Source: Fulvia fulva (lineage: Eukaryota > Ascomycota > Dothideomycetes > Mycosphaerellales > Mycosphaerellaceae). From it: a DNA stretch of 64,000 bases. Of this stretch, positions 32,139 through 42,478 are shown in pieces. Every line of letters starts with the position of its first letter. Within the stretch, counting starts at the first letter, position 1. Both the position numbers and the translations under genes were made by a program. The stretch lies in assembly GCF_020509005.1 (NCBI RefSeq), contig NC_063014.1, positions 248,001-312,000 on the forward strand, given 5' to 3'. The notes below the pieces were generated by a model, which saw only the letters and a list, made by a program, of their open reading frames with translations, was not told where the DNA came from and ran no database searches.

Positions 32139-34360
32139 TCATACGCTTACACATCCTTCTAGTGCCTTCAAACATTCGATCAGCAGCCAGGACGTTCGCC
32201 TCAAGCCCCAGCCTTCTGTCCTTCCCCTGCGTCCATCACCGGGTGGATGACGCTTGTTGCCATCCCTCTCGCTCTGACCGCTGAAACTCGACTGCGATTC
32301 AAGCTTGGCCTTCTTGCGCCCATCCTTGCTTTCCTTGGACTGTCCCTCGTAGCTGTGGTCGCCATCGTCGTCGGAATGGCCGCGGCGCTTGCCATTAGAG
32401 CCTCCCTCGCGCTCGTCGCCTTGCGTTGAACCACCTCCTCGTCGCTCGCCGCGTTGCTCACGTTGCTCACCACCATGGTCTCTGCCATCGGGACGGGAGT
32501 CATGTCTGCCGACTCGCGGATCAAACACATCCCCCGTGGGTGTTCTCACGGAGTAGTTTGGTCGGTAACTGCTGCCCTCGCCTACATATCCTCTGGTCGT
32601 TTGCTCTTGATCTCTCGGCCGGGGGTTTGCTCGCTGATCCCGGAAGTTTTGCTGCCTGTCGAAGGAGTCGCGACCTGGAGTAGCGCTAGTTCGCGTACCA
32701 ATGATGTTGCGCTCACGATCGAGTCTCGCTGCGATCCTGCCGTCATCCACGGATCGCGTGTTGAGTTCAGGATCTGTCACGCCATCAAGCTCCAGCCCCT
32801 TCCTGGTAACCGATGCAAGTCCCGACATTGCTGCACTACTTGTACCACCAGAGGGAAGGGAGGTGTTCGGCGCCATTGGTCTCCTGAAGATACCGCCGAG
32901 AGTCTCACTACCCTGCATAGATGGCAAGCTCGACTGCTTCTGGGCTGTAGACACTGCCTGTCTTTGCACTGGCTTGTCTGGTGCCTGCCAGTTTGTGTTC
33001 GCAATGCTCTGTTGTGTATCACTCGATGCGATCGGCCTGGGCGCAGCCTCGCCATCCTTGCTGTGTCCAGCAGATTTGGCGGTCGCGGCGTGAACCATGC
33101 CTTCTTCTGCATTAGCATCGGCTGTTTGCTCTGCCGTGGATGCTTCTCCTGTCTTCTTTGGCGGTGTCTCGGATGTATCGGCTCGTCCGTCACGAACGGT
33201 ACGAGGCTTCTCTGCTGCTGAGGCACTACCATGCCGTCTGCTGTCAAGGCTACTGGTCTCTGCACCCTTGTCCTTCAATTCCGCCACGTCCTCGAAGGAG
33301 ATCACCGGAAGTGGATTGCTGGATGACTTTGAGTTGGCCGCAGTGTGCTTATCCACCGGATGATCCACTTTCTTGGTAGTCTCTTCCTTGGAGTCAGCCT
33401 GCTTGACGTCGAAGTGACTTTCGATTTGGAGGTTGTATGCCGAAGCAAAGTTCTGCAAAGAGCCGACTCTGCAAGACAGCAGCGCTTTGAGCAGCGACGG
33501 CGCGCTTGCGGGCGAGATCGTTGTCGCCTCGTAGCTCGTAATGTCCTCGTGGCGCAGGTAATTGATCCAGGTAAGATCAAGCACCGCAGATGCGCGCAGA
33601 CGAGCGCCACCTATCACCACAACAGGATCCCGCTCACCAGGAAGACGCGTGATGGATGCACCTTTTGGCTTGGGGCGCATATACTGCTGCACAAGATGAG
33701 GATACTTCTTGATGAGTTCGACGGTCATCTCTCGGTCTTCTCTGGACCCGCCAACAACTGTCATAACCACATGCACACCAGGGTCGACAACGAGTTGCGG
33801 ATATATCTTCTGGTTGTTCCACTGGGCGCCGGGACTCGGGACTCCGCGGTGATTGGGGTGTTTTTGTTTCGCAGAGGCTGTGCAGCTGGACCCCAGACCA
33901 TCGTTCCCGGCGTCCGCACTTTCTCGTGAAAGTGCTTTCCATCGGCATACTGGCTTCCGCCGTCTAGTCGGTCTTTGCGCACCTGACGACAGCTGTGGTG
34001 GCAGGCAGTCTTGATGGCTGGCTGGAGATGGTCATAGAAGAAGTCGGCAGAGAACTTGGTCTGTCTGCGGTTGCGAAGGCCCCGCTGGATTTTCTCGACA
34101 AGTTCCTGCACCCAGGGCAGATCTAGCTGTGCGTCCCTATCAAGATGCTTGGGTTTCTTGATCGCACCTTTTGCAGCCACGGTGCCCTCTGGTATTCCGC
34201 CGAAAGCGTCTGCCGCCTCGTTGGCAGTCGACTCGAACGCGACCTCTTCTCGAGTGGCGTGCGTCTCCATTCCTCCCTCGTTGTAGTAGTCCTCATGAAG
34301 TCTTACATCGGGCGGTGCTGCGTCCGTGGATTTTCTTGATCTCCCTCGCTTTTCCTCCAT
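32139..34360 (-). CDS. Unknown charged protein with Arg/Gly-rich tail
   Basis: Two exons starting at ATG 34360 and ending at 32139. The acceptor is at 33822 (exon 2 from 33821, WNNQKIYPQLVVDPGVHVVM). Donors at 33982, about 33921 and 33898 are all phase 0, giving introns of about 161, 100 or 77 bp. The protein is therefore about 665-700 residues. A conserved-looking core spans the junction (LPWVQELVEKIQRGL ... KFSADFFYDHLQPAI ... VVMTVVGGSREDREMTVELI ... DPVVVIGGARLRASAVLDL). The second half is disordered, then RG/RGG-rich with many Asp-Arg pairs (ERRGGG, KRRGHSDDDGDHS), a composition typical of RNA-binding or nuclear-body proteins. No named domain is recognised. A GTAAGC donor sits five bases before the predicted stop, so the extreme C-terminus may be spliced differently. 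Confidence 0.65.
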
Positions 34361-34732
34361 CTATGCGACACTGCTCGAGCTGGAAATCCGCGCAACAGAA
34401 AGCTCGCACATCGGCCAAGATGCAAGACGATGCAGATGTGAACCTTGTTGATTCGCCGACTCAAGCTGAGTGCGGGCAGACTGGCCTCTCGAGTGGCGGT
34501 TTTGGTTGTGTGAAGTTCATGCTGGGAACAGAAGAATTACTTTACCAAGACGAGGCCGATTAAGCTCAGGGTCTTTCGCCAAGCGCATGTGCAAGCTGCT
34601 GTGTTCACCTGTTTTGCTAGGACCATTCACCATACACTCGCCAACAGACATCACTAATGGGCTCCAGAGCTTCCAGACACCAGGATGTGATCGCGGCCTC
34701 TGGCCAAAGATGCACATACTGTACCACGATCC
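34361..34732. other. Divergent region upstream of the duplicated unknown gene
   Basis: About 370 bp between the minus-strand gene starting at 34360 and the first in-frame ATG of copy A. Likely promoter sequence; no gene is seen. Confidence 0.4.
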
Positions 34733-36736
34733 ATGGTCTGGTCTGGGATAGCTTCGCACGGCGCAGGACTCGGTCCAACAGCTATGAGGCCCGTCAAACG
34801 TACAGCTACGAGACAGTGCGGCCAAGAAATAGGTCGATCTTTGTCTGTCCCATTACCGGACACGCGCAAGCAGGAACAATGGAACCCTTTTTCTTTGTCC
34901 GCAATGCTACAGCTACCGTGCCTTTACTCCAGTTGCTGCTCCATCGTCACGCTACCGTGGCTACCGGTCGTCAATGCTCATGTTATGGTGCTGGTTCACA
35001 TCAACACAATTGGCGTCGCCCTCGCGAAAAAGGCGGCACACGGGTACATGGGATTCTGTTCGTTTGTGTCCGGCCAACGATGCAGTAGCCGGATAGGGAA
35101 GCACAACCCTGCGTCTTCTACATGTCGGCAAGCCGGCGCGAGCGAAGTCCCCACTACTGTGAATACGCAATCGCGATGCTCGCCAAGAACAAGACCCACA
35201 TTGCAGAGACTGCCCTTCAAGCAAAGTCGAAGCTATGGGCATAGCCTCCACACTTCGGATTGCTTCCTCGATCATCTCCAGGACGCCGTCAGACTATCGC
35301 TGTACCGTACAGACCAACACGCAGCATGGCAGGCTAAACAAAAGGCCTGTGACGAGGCAGTCGGCGAAATGCTTCCAACCGTTGCGCAACTCATCAATGC
35401 AGAATCTCGGCCGGAAATGAGTACCCTAGACGTTGGACAAGAAGCGTGTAGGGATGAGGTTGCCGCAGATCGTGCAAGAGCAGACACATTTCGGGAAATC
35501 GAGCTTGCAGCCTCGCGTAGAGCAGCACTGACTGACATCCGACTCCACCGAGCTTTGCAGCAGGTATACGAGACGGCCGAACCTTGGTGCCATGAAGTTC
35601 GAAGCGGACTCACGCCAGCACGACTAGGTATAGGGATACGCTTCGTTGCTATGCTGCATATGTGCAGGCTGTGCTCGGAAGCAGTACAACTAGAAAAAGG
35701 CCGTCTCTATGGCAGTCTGCAGAATAGGAATGACACAGCAGCAACGACTACCGATCCTGAAGCAATGGCACGAAGAGCAAACGCACGACGTGTGGACCGA
35801 CGAAGGTTGCAACTCATGGAAGAACATCTAAGAGACCGTGTGACAGAATTTCTTGAGCAGGAGGCATTAGCGGTCTTTGATGGACACATCGACATGGAAT
35901 TCCATCTGAACGAGGAAAACATTGGTCAAGTGCCTTACCGGCACGATACCGCTGCTCAGCATGTCACGGACTCTGACCCAGTAAGCCCGATCAGCCATTC
36001 TTCCGACACTTTGAGCCGGTGCGGCCAACGCGATCGAGAGGGCAAGCCGCTCAATGAATGGTACACAAATTCATTCACGTTAGGACAGGTCACTTCCTTG
36101 CTTCCTAGGGCGGAGCCTACCCCAGCTGACGTGAACGCTGAAGCGATACGCACTGCGACCACAACTCTAGCGGAGCAGCGACAAGGGCTGGCAGCATTCC
36201 ACTCAACGTATTTCTCTGAGCTGAATGAGTAGCTGATCATCAATCCAAGCTTAGATCGCCATTCGTTCGATGAAGAAAGAGTTGCAGTGGGCCAGCCAGA
36301 TCACGGCACGCAGCTACGAGAATTGTCTGCAGCAGTGGAGATGGCCGAGGCCGACCTCGAACGAGCCCTGAGAATTATGCGAGACTATAACGCATTGCAG
36401 AATGCACAGCGAGCTTTCACAGAGTCGACATTTGATAACAGAACAAGCGATTTCAACACTGGATGTGCTGATCATATATGTCTGGCTAAAGCGCCTCTCA
36501 AAATCAACCCACGGATCATCCGTCGCTGGCAACGAAGAATCGCTCTCGATGCTATGCCAGACGATAATGCTTTGCAACTCGCTAGCTCTGAGAAGTCCAG
36601 CTCAGCGGACTTTGATTCAATAGCTCTGTATGAGGCTATCTCTGACGGTGTCAGTTCTGTTGACTCAGAGGGAGATGCAGAGCAGAAGCAGAGGTGGGTT
36701 GTTAAGGCGAGATCGATGGGATGTCAAGTAGACTGA
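34733..36736 (+). CDS. Unknown tandem-duplicated gene, copy A (one in-frame stop)
   Basis: One reading frame runs from ATG 34733 to TGA 36736 except for a TAG at 36230-36232. The first part encodes 499 residues and the part after the stop about 167. From about residue 107 on it is clearly homologous to copy B: KQSRSYGHSLHTSDCFLDHL matches LSRSHGHVAHISDCFLDHL, and ALQQVYETAEPWCHEV matches VLQHVFDTADTYCEEV. The C-terminal part after the stop (SDFNTG motif, ending VVKARSMGCQVD) also matches copy B. The protein is mostly helical and Arg/Glu/Ala-rich, with likely coiled coil and no signal peptide or named domain. The TAG is either a nonsense mutation or lies in an unrecognised intron; a 72-bp in-frame option, GTATTT...AAAG, exists but has a poor acceptor. 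The first 107 codons have no counterpart in copy B, so the true start is uncertain. Confidence 0.55.
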
Positions 36737-36820
36737 GTGGGGGACTACTACTGGTCACCGATGTCCGTAGCCCTTAGAGTCTCTTTGACCAGCCAAGGCC
36801 TTTAATCATCCTCCGCGCTA

Positions 36821-36858
36821 TCTCTTTGTTGAGCCAATACCATTGACCAACAAAGAGA
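36821..36858. repeat. 11-bp inverted repeat between copies A and B
   Basis: TCTCTTTGTTG at 36821-36831 is exactly complementary to CAACAAAGAGA at 36848-36858, with a 16-base loop. A further AGTCTCTTTG at 36778-36787 can also pair with 36851-36860. It could be a transcription-end hairpin or a remnant from the duplication junction; function is unknown. Confidence 0.6.
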
Positions 36859-36953
36859 CTATAGCTGCTTGCGAACGACGCCGGATACACTTTTTGTACC
36901 GCAACTCTCAAGCAAGCTTGCAGTAGCACTGTGACTGTACCTGACATTGCACC

Positions 36954-38663
36954 ATGGTCTCTCTTAACCATTGTCTTCACAGGCTATCGACGACACGCGG
37001 TCCGCGACACATACAGCCCCATTTTTGCCCTTTCGCGGTACGTTTCAAGGCCAGCGACAGGGTGGAAAAGACGCCTCCGAGGCCAACTCGTGCAAGTGCC
37101 TCCAGCCGAAAGCCATCCGTGAGTGTAGGACCTTCAAGAACAACCTCAAGAAAGTCAGATTACAACATTCCGATTCGATTGAGCCGAAGCCACGGACATG
37201 TGGCCCACATCTCAGATTGCTTCCTTGACCATCTAATCGATGCAACAAAGCTGAACAAACACCTTTTGAAACTTGATGATGATCTGTAAAGAAAACTTGA
37301 TGATTGTGTAAGTCGAGAACACTCAATGTTGCTATTTGCTGCCGAAGCAAGAGCTGCAGATCTACATCCGCAACTCGCCAGTTTCGAGCGCCAAAAGGCA
37401 GAACGACAGGATTTACCCGCCGAGTCAAGGTCAGATCAGCAATCGGAACTAGCTGCGGAGACATTATTGGAACGCCAGATTGCATATAGCGACATTAAGA
37501 TTGGTCGGGTACTGCAGCATGTTTTCGACACAGCAGATACTTATTGCGAGGAGGTGTCCACTGGGAGCAGGGCCGCACCTATATCTGTCGCGCCAGTTTT
37601 CAGCGCAGGTCTGAAAATGCTATGCTTCTATAGGGACGACTGCCGGTCTAACATGGAGCAATTGCGAGCACATCGGACCAGGTTGATGCAAGGATCGCAC
37701 GCTGGACTCACACCAGCGGAGACAGCTGAGCGCAGTGCCAGTCTACAACAGACGAGACGAAGAGAGGCTATGATCCAGGATGCTTTGAGGTTGAGAGAAG
37801 TCCAATTCCTCCGCGGTATAGCTGCAGTCGTTTTGGAAGGGATGGCGGATCCAGTCTACTTTGTGACAGCAGATAATCTCGAAGCCCATGGAGCGTCGGG
37901 AGGAACTGTTGAACCTATACAGTCCAACGCAGCTCCACCCGACGAGGTGTTTAGTCTGGTGTCGGAACATTATTCTGATGGGCGGCCCAACGACAATCGC
38001 TTTGCAAAACCATCGTATGCTGGCAAACAAGCCACCTTACCACACGAGCCATCCCCGATCCCTCCATCGATGCTGGCCCAGGCACTCCACAATTGCGAAG
38101 CAATCATAACAGCTCGAACCGAAGAGTTGCACGTCATTCGCGACAACTACTTCAAGAGCCTCACCCGCTTCTTCTTCGCAAACTCCAGCAGTACTCAAGA
38201 CGATTTTGAAGCGCAGCATTATCCTTGAGGTCTAGGGGTACAGGAGCAGCCAATCCTCGAGGCAATCAAAGAAGCTGAGTCGCGTCTCGAGGCAGCACGT
38301 AATAATATGCGGGAATGGAATGCAGAGTACAACGTCACGCGCGTGCTGTCAGATTCAAGCTTTGCAGGCAGGACTAGTGATTTGAACACTGGAAGTGCAG
38401 ATGTGGTTGTTCGAGCGAATGCACCAAACGTGATCGACGCGGGCGACATACGCACCTGGCATTATGCAATCGCGAGAGACGCCGAGCCAAGTCAAGCTGG
38501 AGTCGATATTCCACCTTCGGAGCCTAGCAGTGCGACAGACGTTGATTCTGCAGGAGGATGGAGGAATCCTGCTTTTGATGTACAGGCGATACCACGCGAT
38601 GACGAGGCCAAGGTCAAGAAGTGGATGCAAAAGGCGAGGGAGCTAGGGTTTGCTATTAGGTAG
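36954..38663 (+). pseudogene. Unknown tandem-duplicated gene, copy B (two in-frame stops)
   Basis: A single frame from ATG 36954 to TAG 38663 is broken by TAA at 37287-37289 and TGA at 38226-38228; no frameshift is needed. From DHL (copy A DHLQDA, copy B DHLIDA) to the (T/S)DI motif both copies have 87 residues and align without gaps. The TAA falls opposite a Gln codon of copy A, so it is a substitution and not an intron. The TGA lies in the same linker where copy A has its TAG, but about 19 codons further on; a 45- or 54-bp in-frame intron (GTACTC...CTAG or ...ACAG) could also remove it. The C-terminal module has the SDLNTG motif and ends WMQKARELGFAIR. Both copies share orientation and lie 217 bp apart. 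Protein family and function are unknown. Confidence 0.65.
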
Positions 38664-39189
38664 GAACCAGGGAGTACATGTCGGCTTTGGACAGGACAGC
38701 GCTGATGTGGTTCTGGACCTAATCCTTTTGTGGGTTAAGTACGATTCTGTAGTAGCTGTAGGAAGAATGGAAGAGGCACTGCTCTGGTTTCGTCGAGGCT
38801 GTGTAGCCACACAAGAAAGCATCTCTGCGGCTATATGGTCTAAGCTCGTCTGTTGAGATAGGATTTGACATGTGCCGAGTATGATAGAAGTGATCTGGCA
38901 TCGAGGATGAACTCCACAAGCCACGCAAGGGTGAGGCAGACCGGAGAAGTGATCGTTCATTCACTCGCAATGCCCTTGATCCGAGATCGATCGCAAGACG
39001 AAGCTCACGTGTGTCCCCGCCCATGTGCGCCCCTGCATCTGACTCACACCTGGTATTTCCTATCACTTCGTTACTCGTGATAATTCTTGCCATCGCGACA
39101 CTTCGTACAGAGTCGACAGTTGGCCCAAGATTACAGCATCCGCCAGCAAATACTAGCATCTCCGATTATCGTCATCTCCGACAGGCACG
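38664..39189. other. Intergenic region after the duplicated genes
   Basis: About 525 bp with no supported gene. It should contain the promoter of the small gene at 39190. Confidence 0.4.
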
Positions 39190-39644
39190 ATGGCTAGGTC
39201 AGGACCCAAGAAGATCAAAGACCTCATCGGCAACAATCAAACCCTCCAAACCTACTACGACCTGGATCAAGCCATGGTCGATGCGCACTTCGGGGAGAAG
39301 GACGAGATCGCCGAGTCCACCGCACGCATGCTTCTCGAGAACAGCGAACTCGCGCTCATCATCCGCTGCCGTGCCTGCATGGTGCTCGCTTGTGGCGAAG
39401 GTGAAGATTGCCTGGATATGGCGAAGGAGGGTAAGTTTGCACCCGTGAAATTCATGCATGATGCTGAGCCATAGCTGAATTTCTTTCCCGTGAAGCTGTG
39501 CGCATCGCACAGCTGGCATATGACCGCTGCAGTGAGCCAGGTGATCTGGAGACAACGCTTCTGAAGAATGCGAAGGAGATTTTGAAGAAGACGCAGGAGA
39601 GGGTCGACGAGATGGGCAAGAAGGAATCTTCCAAAGGTAAGTAG
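39190..39644 (+). CDS. Small unknown protein with Cys-containing core
   Basis: Two exons, 39190-39430 and 39496-39644, join in phase 1 to give 129 residues. The start MARSGPKKIKDLIG is basic, the middle has LALIIRCRACMVLACGEGEDCLDMA with four cysteines, and the end is a charged helix (LLKNAKEILKKTQERVDEMG). No signal peptide or named domain is recognised. The stop overlaps a perfect donor-like GGTAAGTAG, so a further exon beyond 39644 is possible. It is probably a small conserved helical protein of the cytosol or nucleus. Confidence 0.65.
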
Positions 39645-41353
39645 AGGGCGTGGGCCAATGTATACGGGAGGGACGTAGGGAGAGGAGTTTGGGGAGGTTG
39701 TCGGTAGGTCCTAGAAGGCCTGTCCTCCAGCAGGGAGTCTTGGCCTTCAAATCTGGGCTATACCGACCTAAAGCGTATAGCCATTTCAAGAACGACGCAA
39801 CACAATTACTGCCTGTCCCAAGTCCTTGAACACTTGCCTTGCGAGCGACCAGTACCTGCGCCGAACTTTCGGATGATCAGAACCACCTTTCCGTGACCAC
39901 GCTATAGTACGAGTCTCCCAAAGTAACACCGTCATCACACTGTCGAGTCTTGCAAGTCTTGCCTTATGCCTGACTGGTCTGCACTTCGGGACTCAGCGGA
40001 GCTGTTCATCGCACGTGGCAGAAACATGCATCTGGCCTTCGTTGAATGAACTGAACTGCTACCACTTATAGATATATGTTCGAAACCGCCACGTCGACAA
40101 GCGTGCCCTGGAATGATTTGTATGTGCAGCACTCAACAGGTTTGTGGAAGGGAGCTGCAGGAGAAGCTGTCGTTACAAAGTATGCCAAGCTTTGGCTGGT
40201 ACGGCTAGTGCGCCTATTGCGGAAGCCAGGACAGAAGTTGAACACAGAACTGTACATCTAGAAGGTAGAAATAGTCGGGGAGAAGTGCTGTAGGCCGTTA
40301 ACTGCGTTCATCATCCCGTACTCCAACTTCAAGCTAGCATATATCGATCGCTCTTGATCGTGACCACTTGCTCTAAGCCCTCACAGCAACAGCAGAAGTA
40401 AGAGAGCTTCCAGGCGGTCGTAGAGCTCAGCCAGAACGCCTAGTAAGCTCGGCAACTCGGCTAGGGTGCAAATTTCGTGTTCCCCAACCATCAAAGCTCC
40501 GCTAGACATTATAACACTGCTACATGTATATCTATGCTTGCCACTGACTCATCTACAGCACAACAACGGTCGCGTGGTCTAGGTGATTACGCACAGACCT
40601 TCTGTACTTGGTTAGGCACTAACCCTCATCGCAGCGGTGTAAGCCCAACCTCATCAGGTCTCATTGTGGTGTTGATACTAATTCCTGTCCAGATGACGTT
40701 TCCTTCACAGTTTACTCTGCGGAAAAGGTCCCGGGTTCGAGCCCCGGCGTGACCTGTATCTTTTTGGCTTTCCAACGGTCCAAGAATCGTGTCAATCCGA
40801 CCACTAGATGTCGAGTTATCATCGACAGAAGTTATAGCATATTATAGCATGATATCGACCGCTGACGCCTTCAAACTTCTTTTTTTGGCCTACATTTGTA
40901 TCACAAAGCTGTGCTCCCGACTCTCCCAAGTCGAATGAGCTATCGTTGAGCTTCCCACGATGTATACCCATCGAGTTGCTATGGATGGAAGGTCGGAGGT
41001 GTGAATTCGGGACTGGCTTGTGGAGGTCTTGGCACTTGCTGAACTTGCTTCCTCCGCTGACACTACGGAACGACGGCGAGGTCGTGGGCATAGCTCTGGG
41101 ATGGACGAGAGGCAGCGCACACAGAGGGAAACGATACATGTGAGGAAACCAGGGGAGTCCATGAAGTCTGAGATCACAATGACCATTTGATGCATCTATC
41201 ATATTTCCCTCCACTGTATCCTCCACAGCAGACAGCACGGGTATCGAGTCTATCAATGTACATTCTCGCTCAATTTCCCAACCTATGGCTTAGACTGTTC
41301 AGTCCTAATCTTTGTCTCAGCATCTCCCTCAGCAACCCTTCGATGCATCACAC
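39645..41353. other. 1.7 kb region with a partial tRNA but no protein gene
   Basis: Only short frames without domains are present, such as 40076-40261 (61 codons). The region contains the tRNA-Val-like sequence at 40694-40755 and, at its right end, the 3' UTR of thioredoxin reductase. Confidence 0.5.
40694..40755 (+). tRNA. Partial or degenerate tRNA-Val(CAC) with a 10-nt intron
   Basis: The 3' two-thirds of a tRNA are perfect. TGAC could be the 3' strand of a D stem (40694-40697). The anticodon stem is TTTCC/GGAAA (40699-40703, 40721-40725), with anticodon CAC at 40706-40708 and a 10-nt insert (40710-40719) at the standard intron position. The variable loop is 5 nt, the T arm CCGGG-TTCGAGC-CCCGG spans 40731-40747, and the 3' acceptor strand CGTGACC plus T is at 40748-40755. 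A TTTTT Pol III terminator follows at 40761. The 5' acceptor strand and D arm are not at the expected distance. The best candidate, GGTCTCA at 40657, pairs at 5 of 7 positions but is about 15 bases too far away. Confidence 0.45.
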
Positions 41354-42478
41354 TCACAGCAGCGGGTTGGATCGGTACTCCGGCACGTCTCCGTTCGCCT
41401 CAGGCTTGCCCTTCTTAACTTCGCTATCGCCTTCGATGCCGTTCGGCACGTCCTCTACGTTCTCAGCGAGCCACTTCTCAGCCTCAAGGGCGGCCATGCA
41501 GCCAGAGCCTGACATCATGTTAGCATTGATCAACTCCCACCGTGACATTGACTTACCAGCTGAAGTGACTGCCTGGCGGTACTTCTTATCCTGAACATCA
41601 CCAGCAGCAAACACACCCGGCACATTCGTCTCAGTCGTGCCTGGAGTCGTGATCAGGTAACCATCCTCATCCATCTTCAGCTGTTCCTTGAAGAGCTGCG
41701 TCGCTGGCTCGTGACCAACAGCATAGAACAGGCCGTTCGCCGGGATCTCCTCCTGCTCCCCGGTCTTGTTGTTCTTAATCACCAGACTCTTCATCAAGCC
41801 CTTCGGACCCCCATCACCCTTGATCTCCACACCCTGCGAGTTCCACCTCACCTCAACTTTTGGATGCGTTGTCAACCTTCGGGCATTGGTCTTGCTTGCC
41901 CTCAACTGATCTCTCCTCACGAGGACTGTGACCTTCGAGGCTTTCTTCGTCAAGTACAGTGCCTCCTCAACCGCACTGTCACCACCGCCAATCACAACCA
42001 ACGGCTTCTCCCGGAAGATCGGTAGTGACCCATCACAAACCGCACAAGCTGACACGCCATTTCCCCAGAACTTGTCCTCGCCAGGAAGTTCCAACCTCCT
42101 CGCCTTCGCTCCCGTAGCGATGATCACACTATCCGCCGTATGCGTCTCCTCTTCAAGAGTCTCCTCATCACCCATTGGGTTCAACCAAAACTTGAACGGC
42201 CTTGCACTAAGGTCAATCTTTCCCACCGTCTGCGTCACAATCTCCGTACCACACTCCTCACTCTGCTCCCGCATCTGATCCATCAACGTCGTACCCTTGA
42301 TCATCTTGAATCCAGGGAAGTTCTCAACTTCATCGGTGGTTGTGAGTTGCCCACCTGCTGCGATTCCCAATGCGAGGAAGCCTTCGTACATGACTGGCTT
42401 GAGGTCTGCGCGGGCGGCGTAGATGGCAGCGGTGTGGCCTGCTGGGCCGGAGCCAATGATGACAACTTTGGAGTGCAT
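41354..42478 (-). CDS. trxB: Thioredoxin reductase (NADPH)
   Basis: Two exons, 42478-41557 and 41508-41354, give 358 residues. The 48-bp intron (41509-41556, branch GCTAACA) is in frame and has no stop. The start MHSKVVIIGSGPAGHTAAIY is the standard ascomycete cytosolic form. The redox pair is CAVC (Cys145/Cys148), and the NADPH fold reads VVIGGGDSAVEEA. The FAD end motif is GVFAAGDVQDKKYRQ followed by AGSGCMAALEAE after splicing. It reduces thioredoxin with NADPH. The frame continues upstream for 51 codons to a GTG at 42631 and encodes an Arg/Ala/Leu-rich presequence-like stretch, with no ATG in about 100 bp. A non-AUG-initiated mitochondrial isoform is therefore possible. Confidence 0.96.
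   Translation of the reverse strand: MHSKVVIIGSGPAGHTAAIYAARADLKPVMYEGFLALGIAAGGQLTTTDEVENFPGFKMIKGTTLMDQMREQSEECGTEIVTQTVGKIDLSARPFKFWLNPMGDEETLEEETHTADSVIIATGAKARRLELPGEDKFWGNGVSACAVCDGSLPIFREKPLVVIGGGDSAVEEALYLTKKASKVTVLVRRDQLRASKTNARRLTTHPKVEVRWNSQGVEIKGDGGPKGLMKSLVIKNNKTGEQEEIPANGLFYAVGHEPATQLFKEQLKMDEDGYLITTPGTTETNVPGVFAAGDVQDKKYRQAVTSAGKSMSRWELINANMMSGSGCMAALEAEKWLAENVEDVPNGIEGDSEVKKGKPEANGDVPEYRSNPLL

Noticed and set aside
33634..33948. Separate minus-strand frame overlapping the exon junction of the unknown RG-rich gene
   Set aside because: The other frames on each side join to a better protein through a normal intron.
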